Part shown: positions 9,240 through 18,488 of the stretch, one piece after another
How positions within the stretch are numbered: the stretch's first letter is position 1
How the letters are laid out: each line of letters starts with the position of its first letter
DNA from: CAWGMT01 sp963823675
GTDB taxonomy: Bacteria; Planctomycetota; Planctomycetia; Isosphaerales; Isosphaeraceae
Reading direction: 5' to 3'
DNA length: 64,000 nucleotides
Assembly (NCBI GenBank): GCA_963823675.1
Contig: CAWGMT010000013.1
Span: forward strand, 124,001-188,000
Position numbers and translations under genes: made by a program
The notes under the pieces: generated by a model
Database searches by the model: none
What the model was told of the DNA's origin: nothing
Seen by the model: only the letters and a program-made list of their open reading frames with translations

Positions 9240-10586
9240 ATGGCGATTGCGACGTCAGAACCACACTCTGCCATACCCGCGGTCGAGGAACTTCCGGCCG
9301 AGTCGGCGATCGACCTGGACTGGCTTTCCCAAAAGATCCCCTATCGCCGCTACCAGGAGTGCGTCCATTGCGGTCTTTGCACCGCGAGCTGCCCGACGTA
9401 TCTCGAGACCAGCGACGAAAACGACAGCCCGCGCGGGCGCATTTACTTGATGCGTGCGGTCGCAGACGGCCGGCTCGAGATGGGAGCGGGAGTCCGCGAG
9501 CATCTGGGGCTCTGCCTGGACTGTCGCGCTTGCGAGTCGGCCTGTCCCTCGGGGGTTCAGTACGGGCACATGATCGAGCCGTTCAAGATCGCTCTTCAGA
9601 AATCGGCCAGGGGGCCAGATAAGGGAAGCCCGCTTGCGCGCCTGATCCTGCATCATCTCTTTCCGTATCCGGGCCGCGTTCGGCTGGCACTCGCACCCGC
9701 CCGGCTGCTGCAACGGCTGGGATTGCTCGACTGGGCCGAACGAATCGGCCTGGTGCGCCTGCTGCCGCCGACGCTTCGCCGGATGCAGGCGATGCTGCCG
9801 ACGCTTTCGGGCTCGCACCATCGTTTGCCGCGGATTCTGCCGCCCTTCGGTCCCAAACGGGCTCGCGTGGGCCTTTTTCTCGGTTGCGTCGCCGATGCCA
9901 TGTTTCCCGAGACCAACGCGGCAACGGCGCGCGTGCTCCAGCATAACGGCTGCGAGGTGGTCATCCCGGCCAGCCAGGTCTGTTGCGGCGCGATCCATTA
10001 TCACTCGGGCGTCGAGCGGCCCGCCCTCGAACTGGCCCGGCGCAACCTGGCGGCGTTTCAGGCGGCCCAGGTCAACGCGATCGTCGTCAACGCCGCCGGT
10101 TGCGGAGCCATGCTCAAGGATTACGCCCATATCCTCCCCGCCGCAGAGCATGATGAAGCCGCGCGGTTCGTGGCGCAGGTCAAGGACATCTCCGAGTTTC
10201 TCATGGCGCTCGGCCCGATTCCTCCCAGGGGGGCCGTTGGCGGCAAGGTCACTTACCACGACGCCTGCCACCTCTGTCATGCGCAGCAGATTCGCAGTCA
10301 GCCGCGTGCGCTCCTGGGCATGATTCCGGGAATCGAGCTCTTGCCCCTGGAGGAGAGCGAGATCTGCTGTGGCGCCGCCGGGACCTACAACCTGACTCAG
10401 CCCGAGATGTCGCAGCGGCTGGGCCGCCGCAAGCTGGATCACATCGTGGCCACCGGCGCCGATACGGTCGTCACCGGCAACGTGGGCTGCATTCTCCAGA
10501 TCGCCCGTCAGATCAAGGAGCGCGGCAGCCCGATCGTGGTCGCCCATCCGGTCGACTTGCTGGACCGAGCCTACCGAGATGACTGA
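9240..10586 (+). CDS. glcF: glycolate oxidase iron-sulfur subunit GlcF
   Basis: 448 residues from ATG 9240; an in-frame TTG at 9186 would add 18 poorly conserved residues. Two ferredoxin-type 4Fe-4S motifs are present, CVHCGLCTASCP and CLDCRACESACP, followed by two CCG domains with CCGAIHYHSG and CCGAAGTYN, the standard GlcF/heterodisulfide-reductase-like layout. It passes electrons from the flavin subunits of glycolate oxidase. The stop overlaps the start of gpsA by eight bases, indicating one transcript. Confidence 0.92.
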   Translation: MAIATSEPHSAIPAVEELPAESAIDLDWLSQKIPYRRYQECVHCGLCTASCPTYLETSDENDSPRGRIYLMRAVADGRLEMGAGVREHLGLCLDCRACESACPSGVQYGHMIEPFKIALQKSARGPDKGSPLARLILHHLFPYPGRVRLALAPARLLQRLGLLDWAERIGLVRLLPPTLRRMQAMLPTLSGSHHRLPRILPPFGPKRARVGLFLGCVADAMFPETNAATARVLQHNGCEVVIPASQVCCGAIHYHSGVERPALELARRNLAAFQAAQVNAIVVNAAGCGAMLKDYAHILPAAEHDEAARFVAQVKDISEFLMALGPIPPRGAVGGKVTYHDACHLCHAQQIRSQPRALLGMIPGIELLPLEESEICCGAAGTYNLTQPEMSQRLGRRKLDHIVATGADTVVTGNVGCILQIARQIKERGSPIVVAHPVDLLDRAYRDD

Positions 10587-11639
10587 TTTCCGTTCCTCGC
10601 CCAGAATGCCGGCGGCCGCCAATTTCGATCCCGGCACGGCCCGAGTGGCGATCCTCGGGGCGGGCGGCATGGGGACGGCATCGCCTTGCTCATCGGCAAG
10701 TCCGGAACCCATGTTGATGTCAGGCTATGGTGTCGCGACCCGGAGCATGCCGGTCAGATCGCGCGTGGCCGGGTCAATGCGCGCCATCTGCCGGAGGTGG
10801 TGATTCCGGAGGCGATCGAGATTACCGGAGAGGCCGCCGCCGCCGCCGCGGGGGCCGATCTGATCGTGGCTGCGATTCCAACGTCTTATCTGAGGGAAGC
10901 ATTGACCAGGATTGCCGCGGCGGTACCCGCGAACGTCCCCGTCCTGAGTGTGGTCAAGGGCATCGAGGACCGGACGTTCGCGCGACCGAGCCGGATCATC
11001 AAGGAGACGATCGGCCCACGAGCCGTCTCGGTCTTGAGCGGCCCTAGCCATGCCGAGGAGCTGGCGCGGGGGCTGCCGGCATCGGTGGTTGTATCGGGAG
11101 AGTCCGACGGCTTGAATGAGCGGATCCGCGACCTGCTCAATCACCAGACGTTCCGGGTCTATACCAGCAGCGATGCGCTCGGGGTCGAGCTGGCTGGCGC
11201 CCTCAAAAACATCCTGGGAATCGCGGCCGGGATTTGCGATGGTCTCGGATTCGGCGATAATGCCAAGGCCGCGCTTCTGACTCGCGGACTGGTCGAGATC
11301 GCCCGGCTCGGGGTGGCACTGGGTGGGAGGCTCGAGACCTTTTACGGACTGGCGGGGGTTGGCGACGTGGTAACGACCTGCTACAGCCCTTATGGACGCA
11401 ATCGTTCTGTCGGCGAGCGGATCGGCCGGGGGGAGACTCTCGAGCAGATTCTAGCCGACATGGTCAACGTGGCCGAAGGGGTTCAGACGACGCACAGCGT
11501 CTACTCGCTGGCGCGGCTGCGGGGCGTGGAGATGCCCATCACCACCGAGCTCTACCAGGTCTTGTTCGAGATGAAGTCCCCGCGCTCCGCCGTTGTCGAC
11601 TTGATGGTCCGAGCTCCCAAGGTCGAGTGGGAATGGTGA
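10579..11639 (+). CDS. gpsA: glycerol-3-phosphate dehydrogenase (NAD(P)+), with one frameshift
   Basis: The enzyme reduces dihydroxyacetone phosphate to sn-glycerol 3-phosphate for phospholipid synthesis. From ATG 10579 the frame encodes the nucleotide-binding loop VAILGAGGMGTA and then derails. The rest of the enzyme continues in another frame from about 10684 (LLIGKSGTHVDVRLWCRDPE, VLSGPSHAEELARG, ELAGALKNILGIAAG with the catalytic Lys, FYGLAGVGDVVTTC). One base missing near 10681 in gcatcgccttg would join them into about 353 residues, the normal length. A single indel in a housekeeping gene points to sequence error rather than inactivation. Confidence 0.88.
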
Positions 11640-12237
11640 GTCTTCCGCCCGAATCATGCAACATTGCCTTCAAGGAGTGGGCCGGCGTCTGTGACGCCTT
11701 GATCCACGGCCGCCAGACCGTGATCCTCCGCAAAGGGGGGATCAGTGAAGGTGCTGGACCGGGGCAGTTCGCGCCCGAGCACACCGGGTTCTGGCTCTAT
11801 CCGACCTGGTCCCACCAGTCACAACAAGGACTGCGGTCCCTCGCGGACCAGACGGCCGGTGGCCGCGAAACGCGCCCTATCCGGACGGCTCGATCCCGAT
11901 TCGCGGGTTGGTGCGCCTCGAATTCTTCGGATACGTGACCAGCGAAGACGCCTTGCCCGCCCTGCGGCCATTGCACTGCCTCGAGGACGAGACGATCCGG
12001 AAGCGATTCCACTATCGCCGGCCCGGGCTCTGGGTGCTGGCGGCGCGAGTCTGGCGGCACGATCCCGGCTTTTCGGTGTTTCCGACACCCGACCATGCGG
12101 GCTGCACGACGTGGGTCATTCTCGAGCAGCCACTGTCGACCTCCGGGCTTACACCCGTCCTCGACGATACGCAATGGGACCAAGAATGCCGCCGCATCAG
12201 GTCCATCCTGGGCCTGCGAGCACCCGTCGAGGACTAG
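11633..12237 (+). CDS. DUF1802 family protein, with one frameshift
   Basis: ATG 11633 overlaps the gpsA stop. The first part (AFKEWAGVCDALIHGRQTVI, LRKGGISEGAG, FWLYPTWSHQSQQ) matches the start of DUF1802 proteins, which have no known biochemical role. Near 11850 the product changes frame: the family-like continuation PRNAPYPDGSIPIRGLVRLE runs in the next frame through FFGYVTSEDALPAL to the TAG at 12235-12237. Joined, it would be about 200 residues. It sits in the gpsA-to-rhomboid run and probably shares its transcript. Confidence 0.7.
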
Positions 12238-12238
12238 C

Positions 12239-13396
12239 ATGATTCTCCGCACACTGGTCCGTGAATGCAGGGATTTCCCGGCGACCATCGCGATCTGCCT
12301 GATCTGGATCGCCGTCTTCGCGGCCATGGTGGCTACCCAGCTCGCCGACGGCGCCTCTCTGCCCTGGACGCGGTGGCTCTTCTCGGGAATCGGCTCGGGT
12401 CATCGCTTCGGCGACCTCACGTACCCGGAAGTCTGTCGCGGTCAAGTCTGGCGCCTGGTAACCTCCACTTTTGTACATTACAGCATCCTGCACATCGCCT
12501 TGAACTTGCTGGCGATGTACCAGTTGGGGACGCTGGTCGAGTCGTGGTACGGGTCGCCGCAGTTTGTGTTCATATACGGGGTCATCGCTGGCTTCGGGAA
12601 CCTGTTCGCGATCCTGGTTCGCTCCTGGAACGGATGGGGCCTTCACGTGCATTCCGGGGGCGGGTCGGTGGTGATCCTGGGTCTGGTCGGCTTGTGCGCG
12701 ATCGTCGGCTGGCGGCTCCGAGCGCGGATGGGGCCGCTTTTTTACCGGCAGATGGTCGGCGTACTGATCGTGACGGCGCTCTTGGGGATTGCGCTGCCGC
12801 GATACATCGACAACTGGGGACACGCCGGCGGCGCGCTCGTGGGCTCTGTGCTCGGGTTTGGCCACGGGGCGTTTCTGCGCGGGCTCTCCAAGCCCAGGGC
12901 CTGGGGGGCCGGGGTGCTCACGGGAGTTGCGATCCTATTCTCTGGCGCGGCTCAGGTCATTGCCGATCGCCTGGAGGCTCCGGCTCGCCGGGAAGCGCAA
13001 GCGGCACACCGCGTTGCCGAGCTGGAACGGATCTCGCGAGGTCTCGATCTGGCGCACCGGCTGGCCAGCCGACACGGAAATGTCAAGCAGATACGCGCGC
13101 TCCTCGCGCTTTTGGACACCGATCTCGATCGCTCCACACAGGCTGGGATAAGGCAAGCAAGAGGCATGCTGGGAGCGACACAGCCGCGGGCGCTGTCGAG
13201 CGAGGAGCTGCGGCAATTCCAGAATCACCTGGCCCAGGTGATCGAGCAGGTTCATCGCGTATACCGAGCCGAGCGGGCCCGGCTCGCCGAGGTTCGCCGT
13301 GCGCCGGGATATCGGCGCGGAGCGGGCGCTAATCGACCGGCCCACTGGAGAGGGAAGCGCCCTCTCGGTGGCGGGGGCGCCCCTGCCGGCTCTTGA
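12239..13396 (+). CDS. rhomboid-family intramembrane protease
   Basis: 385 residues from ATG 12239, one base after the DUF1802 stop. Hallmarks are visible: HxxxN in TM2 (H85, N89 in HIALN), the serine motif as GGS (S143 in SGGGSVVILGLVG, where most rhomboids have GxSG), and the TM6 histidine H195 in NWGHAGGALVG. At least six hydrophobic segments lie in residues 15-235. The C-terminal 150 residues are soluble, charged and helical and do not belong to the protease core. The 3' end overlaps the convergent PHP gene by 68 bases. The GSV rather than GSG motif makes activity likely but not certain. Confidence 0.8.
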   Translation: MILRTLVRECRDFPATIAICLIWIAVFAAMVATQLADGASLPWTRWLFSGIGSGHRFGDLTYPEVCRGQVWRLVTSTFVHYSILHIALNLLAMYQLGTLVESWYGSPQFVFIYGVIAGFGNLFAILVRSWNGWGLHVHSGGGSVVILGLVGLCAIVGWRLRARMGPLFYRQMVGVLIVTALLGIALPRYIDNWGHAGGALVGSVLGFGHGAFLRGLSKPRAWGAGVLTGVAILFSGAAQVIADRLEAPARREAQAAHRVAELERISRGLDLAHRLASRHGNVKQIRALLALLDTDLDRSTQAGIRQARGMLGATQPRALSSEELRQFQNHLAQVIEQVHRVYRAERARLAEVRRAPGYRRGAGANRPAHWRGKRPLGGGGAPAGS

Positions 13397-13964
13397 TTCC
13401 GGCGACGAAATCCTCCAGTGACCGTATCGGCCGGTCGAATTCCGTGTAGTAGCAGCCCACGACGCCGAGCTCGTGCGCGTCGCTCGATCCTGTGCTGCCC
13501 ATGGCGTGGCGCCGCAGGAGAGCTTCGGTCTTCTTGCGGGTATCGCGGGTCACGTTGTTGGATACAAGCTCGAGCGCATCGAAGACCGGCCCGTGCTGGG
13601 CGACAATCTCATCGAACGGCTGGTTCCAGCGAAAAGGATGGGCCGCGACGATGGCCGCCTCATGAAGCTGGACGATCTCGAGCAGCTCATCGAGTGCGAT
13701 CCCCGGCCAGACTTCACCGAGCGAAGGCAGGCCGAACACCAGAAAATGGCCCTCTTGCGCCGAAATCTCCGCGCCGGAGAATACGAGCAGCGGCGCGGCC
13801 CGTTCGGCCAGCGCGGCCAGTTCCTGGCTGCGCCATTGATAGTCGTGCTCGGTGATCACCACTCCGTCCAGGCCGATTTCGCGCGCGAAATCGACCAGCT
13901 CGAGCGGATCAATGTCGCTGTCGGGCGAATGCCGCGACGTATGGATATGATGATCAAATTTCAT
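13329..13964 (-). CDS. PHP-domain phosphoesterase
   Basis: 211 residues from the ATG at 13964 (MKFDHHIHTSRHSPDSDIDP). The HxHTxxS metal motif, ITEHDYQW, FSGAEISAQEGHFLVFGL, AAHPFRWN and STGSSDAHELGVVGCYYTEF are the successive metal-binding motifs of PHP hydrolases. The substrate is not deducible; small PHP proteins of this size include nucleotide and polymerase-associated phosphatases. It starts four bases after the LpxH-like gene ends, so it is the third gene of a minus-strand operon. Confidence 0.85.
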   Translation of the reverse strand: MKFDHHIHTSRHSPDSDIDPLELVDFAREIGLDGVVITEHDYQWRSQELAALAERAAPLLVFSGAEISAQEGHFLVFGLPSLGEVWPGIALDELLEIVQLHEAAIVAAHPFRWNQPFDEIVAQHGPVFDALELVSNNVTRDTRKKTEALLRRHAMGSTGSSDAHELGVVGCYYTEFDRPIRSLEDFVAGIKSRQGRPRHREGASLSSGPVD

Positions 13965-13968
13965 GAGG

Positions 13969-14724
13969 TTAATCCCGACAGGTTGGAGAAGGACTACCGG
14001 CTTGCAGCCGCCGGGCGGCGCCGTGGGACAAGTCGTCCTCGACATGGAACCCGGCGCCCGAGGCGTCGACCTTCAAGTAACTGGAGCGGTGCTGCCAGCC
14101 GCCGAGGACGATCATGCGCGGAGACGGGCACGGCTCGTCAACCGCCCGGTGCACGTGGCCGATCACCACGAGATCGGCTGACCCCCGGCACGCGGCGGTG
14201 TATCCGCGAAACACGCGCAGGTGGCGCTCTTCGTCGGCATCAAGCTGGCGCTCGTTGCGGCAACTGAGCGCCCGATCGAGTTGTGCTGCGATCGGCCGCG
14301 GCAGCCGGTGAAACGCTTCGAAGAACGCCCGGCTCTCCATCCACGCTTTCCAGGGCCGCCGGGCCCCGAGAAGATGGCCGTGGACGACCCTGATCCGCAG
14401 ACCGAACGATTCGAGGTCGTATGGCTCGGCGATCAGGGCGGCCCCGAGGTAATCGGCGTAAAACGGCCCGAGCCAGGTGTCGTGATTGCCGGCCATGATC
14501 GCCAGCGCGCCGCCGCCCTGGCGGAATTGAGCCAGCGCCCGCAGACTTTCGCAGCGCAATAGCTCGGCTGCCGAATACCGCGCCCCCATCCAGAAGTCAC
14601 AGAGATCGCCGACGATCCAGAGCGCATCGCCCTGAATCAAGCGGGTCAGAAATGCGGCGAAGCGCCGATCGCGCTCGGGATGGTCGAACCTCAGGTGGAC
14701 ATCGCTGGCAAAGTAGTGCGCCAC
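13969..14724 (-). CDS. LpxH-like metallophosphoesterase (UDP-2,3-diacylglucosamine diphosphatase family)
   Basis: 251 residues from a GTG at 14724. Calcineurin-like motifs appear in order: D8xH10 (FASDVHLRF), GD40 (WIVGDLCDFWMG), GN80H81D (IMAGNHDTW), H115GH (VVHGHLLG) and GHVH near residue 202 (VVIGHVHRAV). The GDLCDFWMG and VHGHLLG forms are typical of LpxH, which removes UMP in lipid A synthesis. Planctomycetes vary in lipid A genes, so the exact substrate is uncertain. The start lies two bases past the end of the upstream hydrolase gene. Confidence 0.8.
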   Translation of the reverse strand: MAHYFASDVHLRFDHPERDRRFAAFLTRLIQGDALWIVGDLCDFWMGARYSAAELLRCESLRALAQFRQGGGALAIMAGNHDTWLGPFYADYLGAALIAEPYDLESFGLRIRVVHGHLLGARRPWKAWMESRAFFEAFHRLPRPIAAQLDRALSCRNERQLDADEERHLRVFRGYTAACRGSADLVVIGHVHRAVDEPCPSPRMIVLGGWQHRSSYLKVDASGAGFHVEDDLSHGAARRLQAGSPSPTCRD

Positions 14725-14726
14725 GG

Positions 14727-15709
14727 TCAGAAGACCCCCGCTCCTCCACCGTGCGGCTCGGAGTCTCCGCGGAAGAGATCCATGAGGCCGAGCGCTGGTT
14801 CTCCATCCGACGGCGGTCTTCTGGGTCGTGGGAGACGTCCGCCGCCGGCGGCAACGGCGGCGGGACGGGCGGGACGGCGGGCGGGCCCGATCCAGAGATT
14901 GGGATGGGCTGGGTTCTGGCGCGCGGCGTGCACCTCGACGTGGCGGGCGAGCGGCTCGATCGCGTCGCGGGCGGCCTGGACGGCCAGCTCGGGCTCGTTG
15001 CATTCCTCGCTCAGATGCAAGAGGACAACGTGCCGGAGAGCCTGGCCCCGCGATCGTTTCAGGACGGACTCTACGAGGTCGGCGCCCTGGCGATTCGAGA
15101 GGTGTCCTTTATCGCCGAGGTTCGCGCGATCAAGACGCCGGGGCGGCCCGATGCCTTCTGCATCGCCACGTCGTGGTTGAACTCGACGCCCAGTACGTCG
15201 ACATCCGCCAGACTTTCGGCCATCGCGTCCGACCAGCTTCCCGTATCGGCGAGGTAGCCGATCTTGACCGGGCGCTCGCGCGGCTCGCCCGAGACCTCGA
15301 CCCGAAAGCCGAACGTCGGTCCTCCGTCATGCCTCAAAGGGATCGGCTCGATCCTCAGGCCGTTGGTCGTGAGGAACGGACATTCGTCGTATAAACGGCA
15401 GAGCCCATGTTCCGCGAGTTTTTCAAACCCGGAGTCGCCGGCAAGATGGTTGCGATGGGCCTCGTGGCAATAGAGCACGATTCGACGTCGAGCGAGCTCC
15501 GCAAACGTTGCCGAGTCAACGTGATCGGTGTGGGTGTGCGTCAATACAACCGCCGAGATTCGAGACCAGTTCGCGCCCACGCTCTCCAACCGCTCCGCCA
15601 TGATTCGAGGGCCCATGCCAGCGTCAATCAGCAACCCGCCGTTGCGCCCCTGGACCAAGGTGGAATTCCCGCGCGATCCGCTGGCAAGCACGGCAAATTG
15701 GACTGACAT
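14727..15709 (-). CDS. YycJ-like metallo-beta-lactamase-fold hydrolase, with one frameshift
   Basis: ATG 15709 (MSVQFAVLASGSRGNSTLV). The zinc motif THTHTDHVDSATF, LADTGSWS and VEFNHDVAMQKASGRP are those of the YycJ/WalJ group of nuclease-like hydrolases. Near 15148 the frame breaks in a CCCC run. The family continuation (RANLGDKGHLSNRQGADLV, then VVLLHLSEECNEPELA) proceeds in another frame to the stop at 14727. Joined, it gives about 327 residues. It begins the operon with the LpxH-like and PHP genes. The shift is probably a sequencing indel. Confidence 0.82.
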
Positions 15710-15767
15710 GGTTCGGGTCACCTCTTGCAACAACTTCACAGTCTTCGACTCCGTCCGCACCGGACCA

Positions 15768-16722
15768 TCAGCCAGTGTAGGGTGGAAACGGCGTTCCGGG
15801 CAAGACGAGCCGACAATCGAGCAGAATGGTAGTCCCGCCGCGCACGCAATCATGGCTGAATGAGAGAATGCATGAGTTATTGGGGCTGAGGATCGGCCTG
15901 AAATAGAGCCAGAGCACGCTGCCAGGCACGCGGGAAAGGATTTTCATCCAGACGTTGAACGTCCGCGGTTCGACCTTGTACGCACTATTGAAGCTACAGT
16001 AAACGAAACCATCATCAGGCAATCCGAAGGCCCGGCGAGCGACCGGGGTGCTCGATGCGGTCGTTTCAGGCTCGGCGATGATGTAGCTGAAAGGCATCGT
16101 CACGAACTGTTCGCTGAAACTCGGCGCGAACTCGGGCGGCGTCACGATTTGGTCGGTGATCAGGGTAATCCGGCCGCAGCCGGATGGCCTCTTGAAAGTG
16201 GGCGGCGGCTTCGTCGAATCGGCCCTGCGCATGCAGCGCCGCGCCCAGGTTATTGTGGGCGGTGGCATAGTTCGGGTTGAGCCGGATGGCTTCGCTGAAG
16301 CACGCGCCGGCTGCGGCGAAGTCCCCCCGGGCGTGCAGGAAAAGGCCCAGGTTGTTGTGTGCGCGTTCGTATCCCGGCCGCAGCGCGATTGCCTGGCGGA
16401 AACACGCCGCGGCGTTTTCGGAACGATCAGTCGCCTGATGCGCCTCGCCCAGGGCGTTGACGAAAACCGCATTGTCCGGCGCGAGCTGGGCTGCCTGGCT
16501 GAACCGCGCGTACGATTCCTGGGACCGGCCGCGATCGAGGGAAATCACCGCCAGCAGATAAACCGCCTCGGCGCAGCGCGGGTTTTCGGCGAGCAACTGC
16601 CCGCAGATCTCCTCGGCGAGGCTGGCGTCGCCGCCTTGATAGAGGCGATAGGCCCGTTCACGCAGCTCGTCCGCGGGAAGCGGACTCGGGGGCGTTCGAT
16701 CCATCATCGTCAGCGCGTCCAC
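15768..16722 (-). pseudogene. O-GlcNAc-transferase-like (TPR plus Glyco_transf_41) gene, decayed
   Basis: From ATG 16722 the frame encodes an N-terminal helical part and four or five TPRs (YERAHNNLGLFLHARGDFAA, YATAHNNLGAALHAQGRFDE). After LRPDY it breaks and continues in another frame with ITDQIVTPPEFAPSFSEQF and GFVYCSFNSAYKVEPRTFNV, then WMKILSRVPGSVLWLY, which are central motifs of SPINDLY/OGT-type transferases. The part normally lying between the TPRs and these motifs, and the UDP-binding C-terminus, are missing. Internal deletion plus truncation makes this a true pseudogene rather than a sequencing artefact. Confidence 0.7.
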
Positions 16723-16727
16723 GCGGA

Positions 16728-16870
16728 TCAGGGCCCGCCCTCATCTCCCATGGCGATGATCCGCCGAATTTCGCCGCTTTTGAAGCCGAGCCCGACGGGC
16801 CGGTGAACATCGGGCGGCACGGCGACCCTGTCGATCTTACTCACCATGCCTTCGACCCGCAACCAGTCTC
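16728..16870 (-). pseudogene. C-terminal relic of a TIGR03032-family gene
   Basis: This segment encodes WLRVEGMVSKIDRVAVPPDV, then HRPVGLGFKSGEIRRI, closely resembling the last 45 residues of the intact protein at 17257-18345 (WLKVEGMVSEIYDVVALPGA). Nothing of the rest of the gene remains upstream. It lies just before the O-GlcNAc-transferase-like relic on the same strand, so an ancestral pair in this order has been lost by deletion while a second copy survives on the other strand. Confidence 0.65.
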
Positions 16871-17256
16871 GCGCGAGAGACCATTGCCAGCGCAAGAGGC
16901 ACCGCGCAGCCAAATACTTCTGTTCACGGTGCGTTTGCAGCGGGGCGAATCGCGAGCGAATGGTGCAGGTCTGATCTTTGGAACAGAAGTAAACGAAGGA
17001 AACGAAGATTTCGGTGGAACTTCAAGTGGGCCACGATCCGACGTCGCCGCCTGGCACGCGACGATCGAGCGGCGATGTCCTCGATACTTGTTCTGTCCCC
17101 AGAAAAGTGCAAATCAGCATTTCAAAAGAAAAGGTTTCTTGGAAAAATGTTTCGGTTGGGAATTGTATTGCAGTGTTTCTCTTGGTATTGTTTTGCAAAA
17201 TACCTCGGTCACGACGCCTCAGTGGAACCCGAAGACGGGCCCCTTGTCGGTAGAAC
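16871..17256. other. intergenic stretch without a gene, AT-richer than surroundings
   Basis: No supported reading frame. Around 17100-17215 the DNA is markedly AT-richer than its neighbours (ttgggaattgtattgcagtg and similar). It probably contains the promoter of the TIGR03032 gene starting at 17257, but no clear -35/-10 pair can be named. Confidence 0.4.
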
Positions 17257-18345
17257 ATGGACCAAACCGTACCTGTGAACAGTAAGTCAGAATCGTCCCC
17301 GGCCGAGAAGCCGTGGGTCGAGGTCTACGGTTCGCGCGACTTGCCCGATTGGCTGGCGCGGCAAGCGCTGAGCCTGGCTTTCAGCACGTACCAGACCGGT
17401 AAGCTCTTTCTCGTTGGCTCCAACGCCGACAGGCTGTCGGTGTTCGAACGCACCTTCGATCGCGCCATGGGGCTTTACGGCAACGCCCAGACGCTCTGGC
17501 TGGGCACCCGATACCAGCTCTGGCGGTTCGAGAACATGCTCCCGGCCGAGCAGTTCCACGAGGGGCACGACCGCCTCTACGTCCCGCGCATCGGCTACAC
17601 CACCGGCGACCTCGATATCCACGATATCGCGGTCGAAGACTCGGGCCGCGTCGTCTTCGCGGCCACCGCCAGCAACTGCCTGGCCACGCTCAGCCCCAAG
17701 TGCAGTTTTCAGCCGCTCTGGCTGCCCCCGTTCATCAGCAAACTGGCCACCGAAGACCGCTGTCATTTGAACGGCCTGGCCCTGCGCGACGGCAAGGCGC
17801 GCTACGTGACCGTGGTTTCCCAGAGCGACGTCGTCGACGGCTGGCGCGACCGGCGGACCGCCGGCGGCTGCGTGATCGACGTGACCAGCGGCGCTGTGCT
17901 GGCCGAAGGACTGTCGATGCCGCATTCGCCGCGCTGGTATCGCGAGCGCCTCTGGGTGCTCAATTCCGGCAAGGGCGAATTCGGCTGGGTCGACCTGGCC
18001 GCGGGCCGCTTCGAGCCGGTCGCGTTTTGTCCCGGCTATCTGCGCGGCCTGGCCTTCGCGGGCGACCACGCTATCGTCAGCCTGTCGCAACCCCGGCAGG
18101 ACAAGACCTTCGGCGGCCTGGCGCTTGACGGCGAGCTCGCCCGCCGCAACGCGGACGCCCAGTGCGGCCTCCAGATCATCGACATGAAGACCGGCGACGT
18201 CGCCCAGTGGCTCAAGGTCGAGGGCATGGTCAGCGAAATCTACGACGTCGTAGCCTTGCCGGGTGCCCTCCGCCCGATGGCGCTGGGCTTCAAGACCGAC
18301 GAGATTCAACGACTGCTGATTGCCGATGAGCAAGGGATTCTGTAG
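17257..18345 (+). CDS. TIGR03032 family protein
   Basis: 362 residues from ATG 17257, intact. The family pattern is clear: LSLAFSTYQTGKLFLVGSN near the start, FDRAMGLYGNAQTLWLGTRY, CHLNGLALRDGKARYVTVVS, SMPHSPRWYRERLWVLNSGK, and the end WLKVEGMVSEIYDVVALPGA. The alternating strand pattern suggests a beta-propeller. The biochemical role of the family is unknown; in planctomycetes it often sits near TPR/O-GlcNAc-transferase genes, as the decayed pair upstream shows here. It is followed by a short hairpin at 18370-18386. Confidence 0.85.
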   Translation: MDQTVPVNSKSESSPAEKPWVEVYGSRDLPDWLARQALSLAFSTYQTGKLFLVGSNADRLSVFERTFDRAMGLYGNAQTLWLGTRYQLWRFENMLPAEQFHEGHDRLYVPRIGYTTGDLDIHDIAVEDSGRVVFAATASNCLATLSPKCSFQPLWLPPFISKLATEDRCHLNGLALRDGKARYVTVVSQSDVVDGWRDRRTAGGCVIDVTSGAVLAEGLSMPHSPRWYRERLWVLNSGKGEFGWVDLAAGRFEPVAFCPGYLRGLAFAGDHAIVSLSQPRQDKTFGGLALDGELARRNADAQCGLQIIDMKTGDVAQWLKVEGMVSEIYDVVALPGALRPMALGFKTDEIQRLLIADEQGIL

Positions 18346-18369
18346 GCGCTGCGCGAAAATAAGTGTCGC

Positions 18370-18386
18370 CTTTCGCGGAGCGAAAG
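18370..18386 (+). terminator. short hairpin after the TIGR03032 gene
   Basis: Perfect 7-bp inverted repeat CTTTCGC-GGA-GCGAAAG, followed four bases later by a short T run (cttttcc), 25 bases after the stop codon. It could act as a weak intrinsic terminator. The same GCGAAAG-type hairpin is, from memory, common between genes in planctomycetes, so it could instead be a dispersed repeat. Confidence 0.4.
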
Positions 18387-18488
18387 TCGACTTTTCCGGG
18401 AAGTCATTTACGTCCTGATCCCGGCGCGTCCAACAGTTTCGTTGTAAGAGTATAGGTTACGCCGGTTTCTCCAACGAGGGAACGCATC

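Noticed and set aside
9255..10712. 485-codon minus-strand frame opposite glcF
   Set aside because: Low-complexity product; the plus strand encodes unmistakable GlcF with both 4Fe-4S motifs.
17287..18333. 348-codon minus-strand frame opposite the TIGR03032 gene
   Set aside because: Shadow frame with composition typical of GC-rich antisense DNA; no family resemblance.
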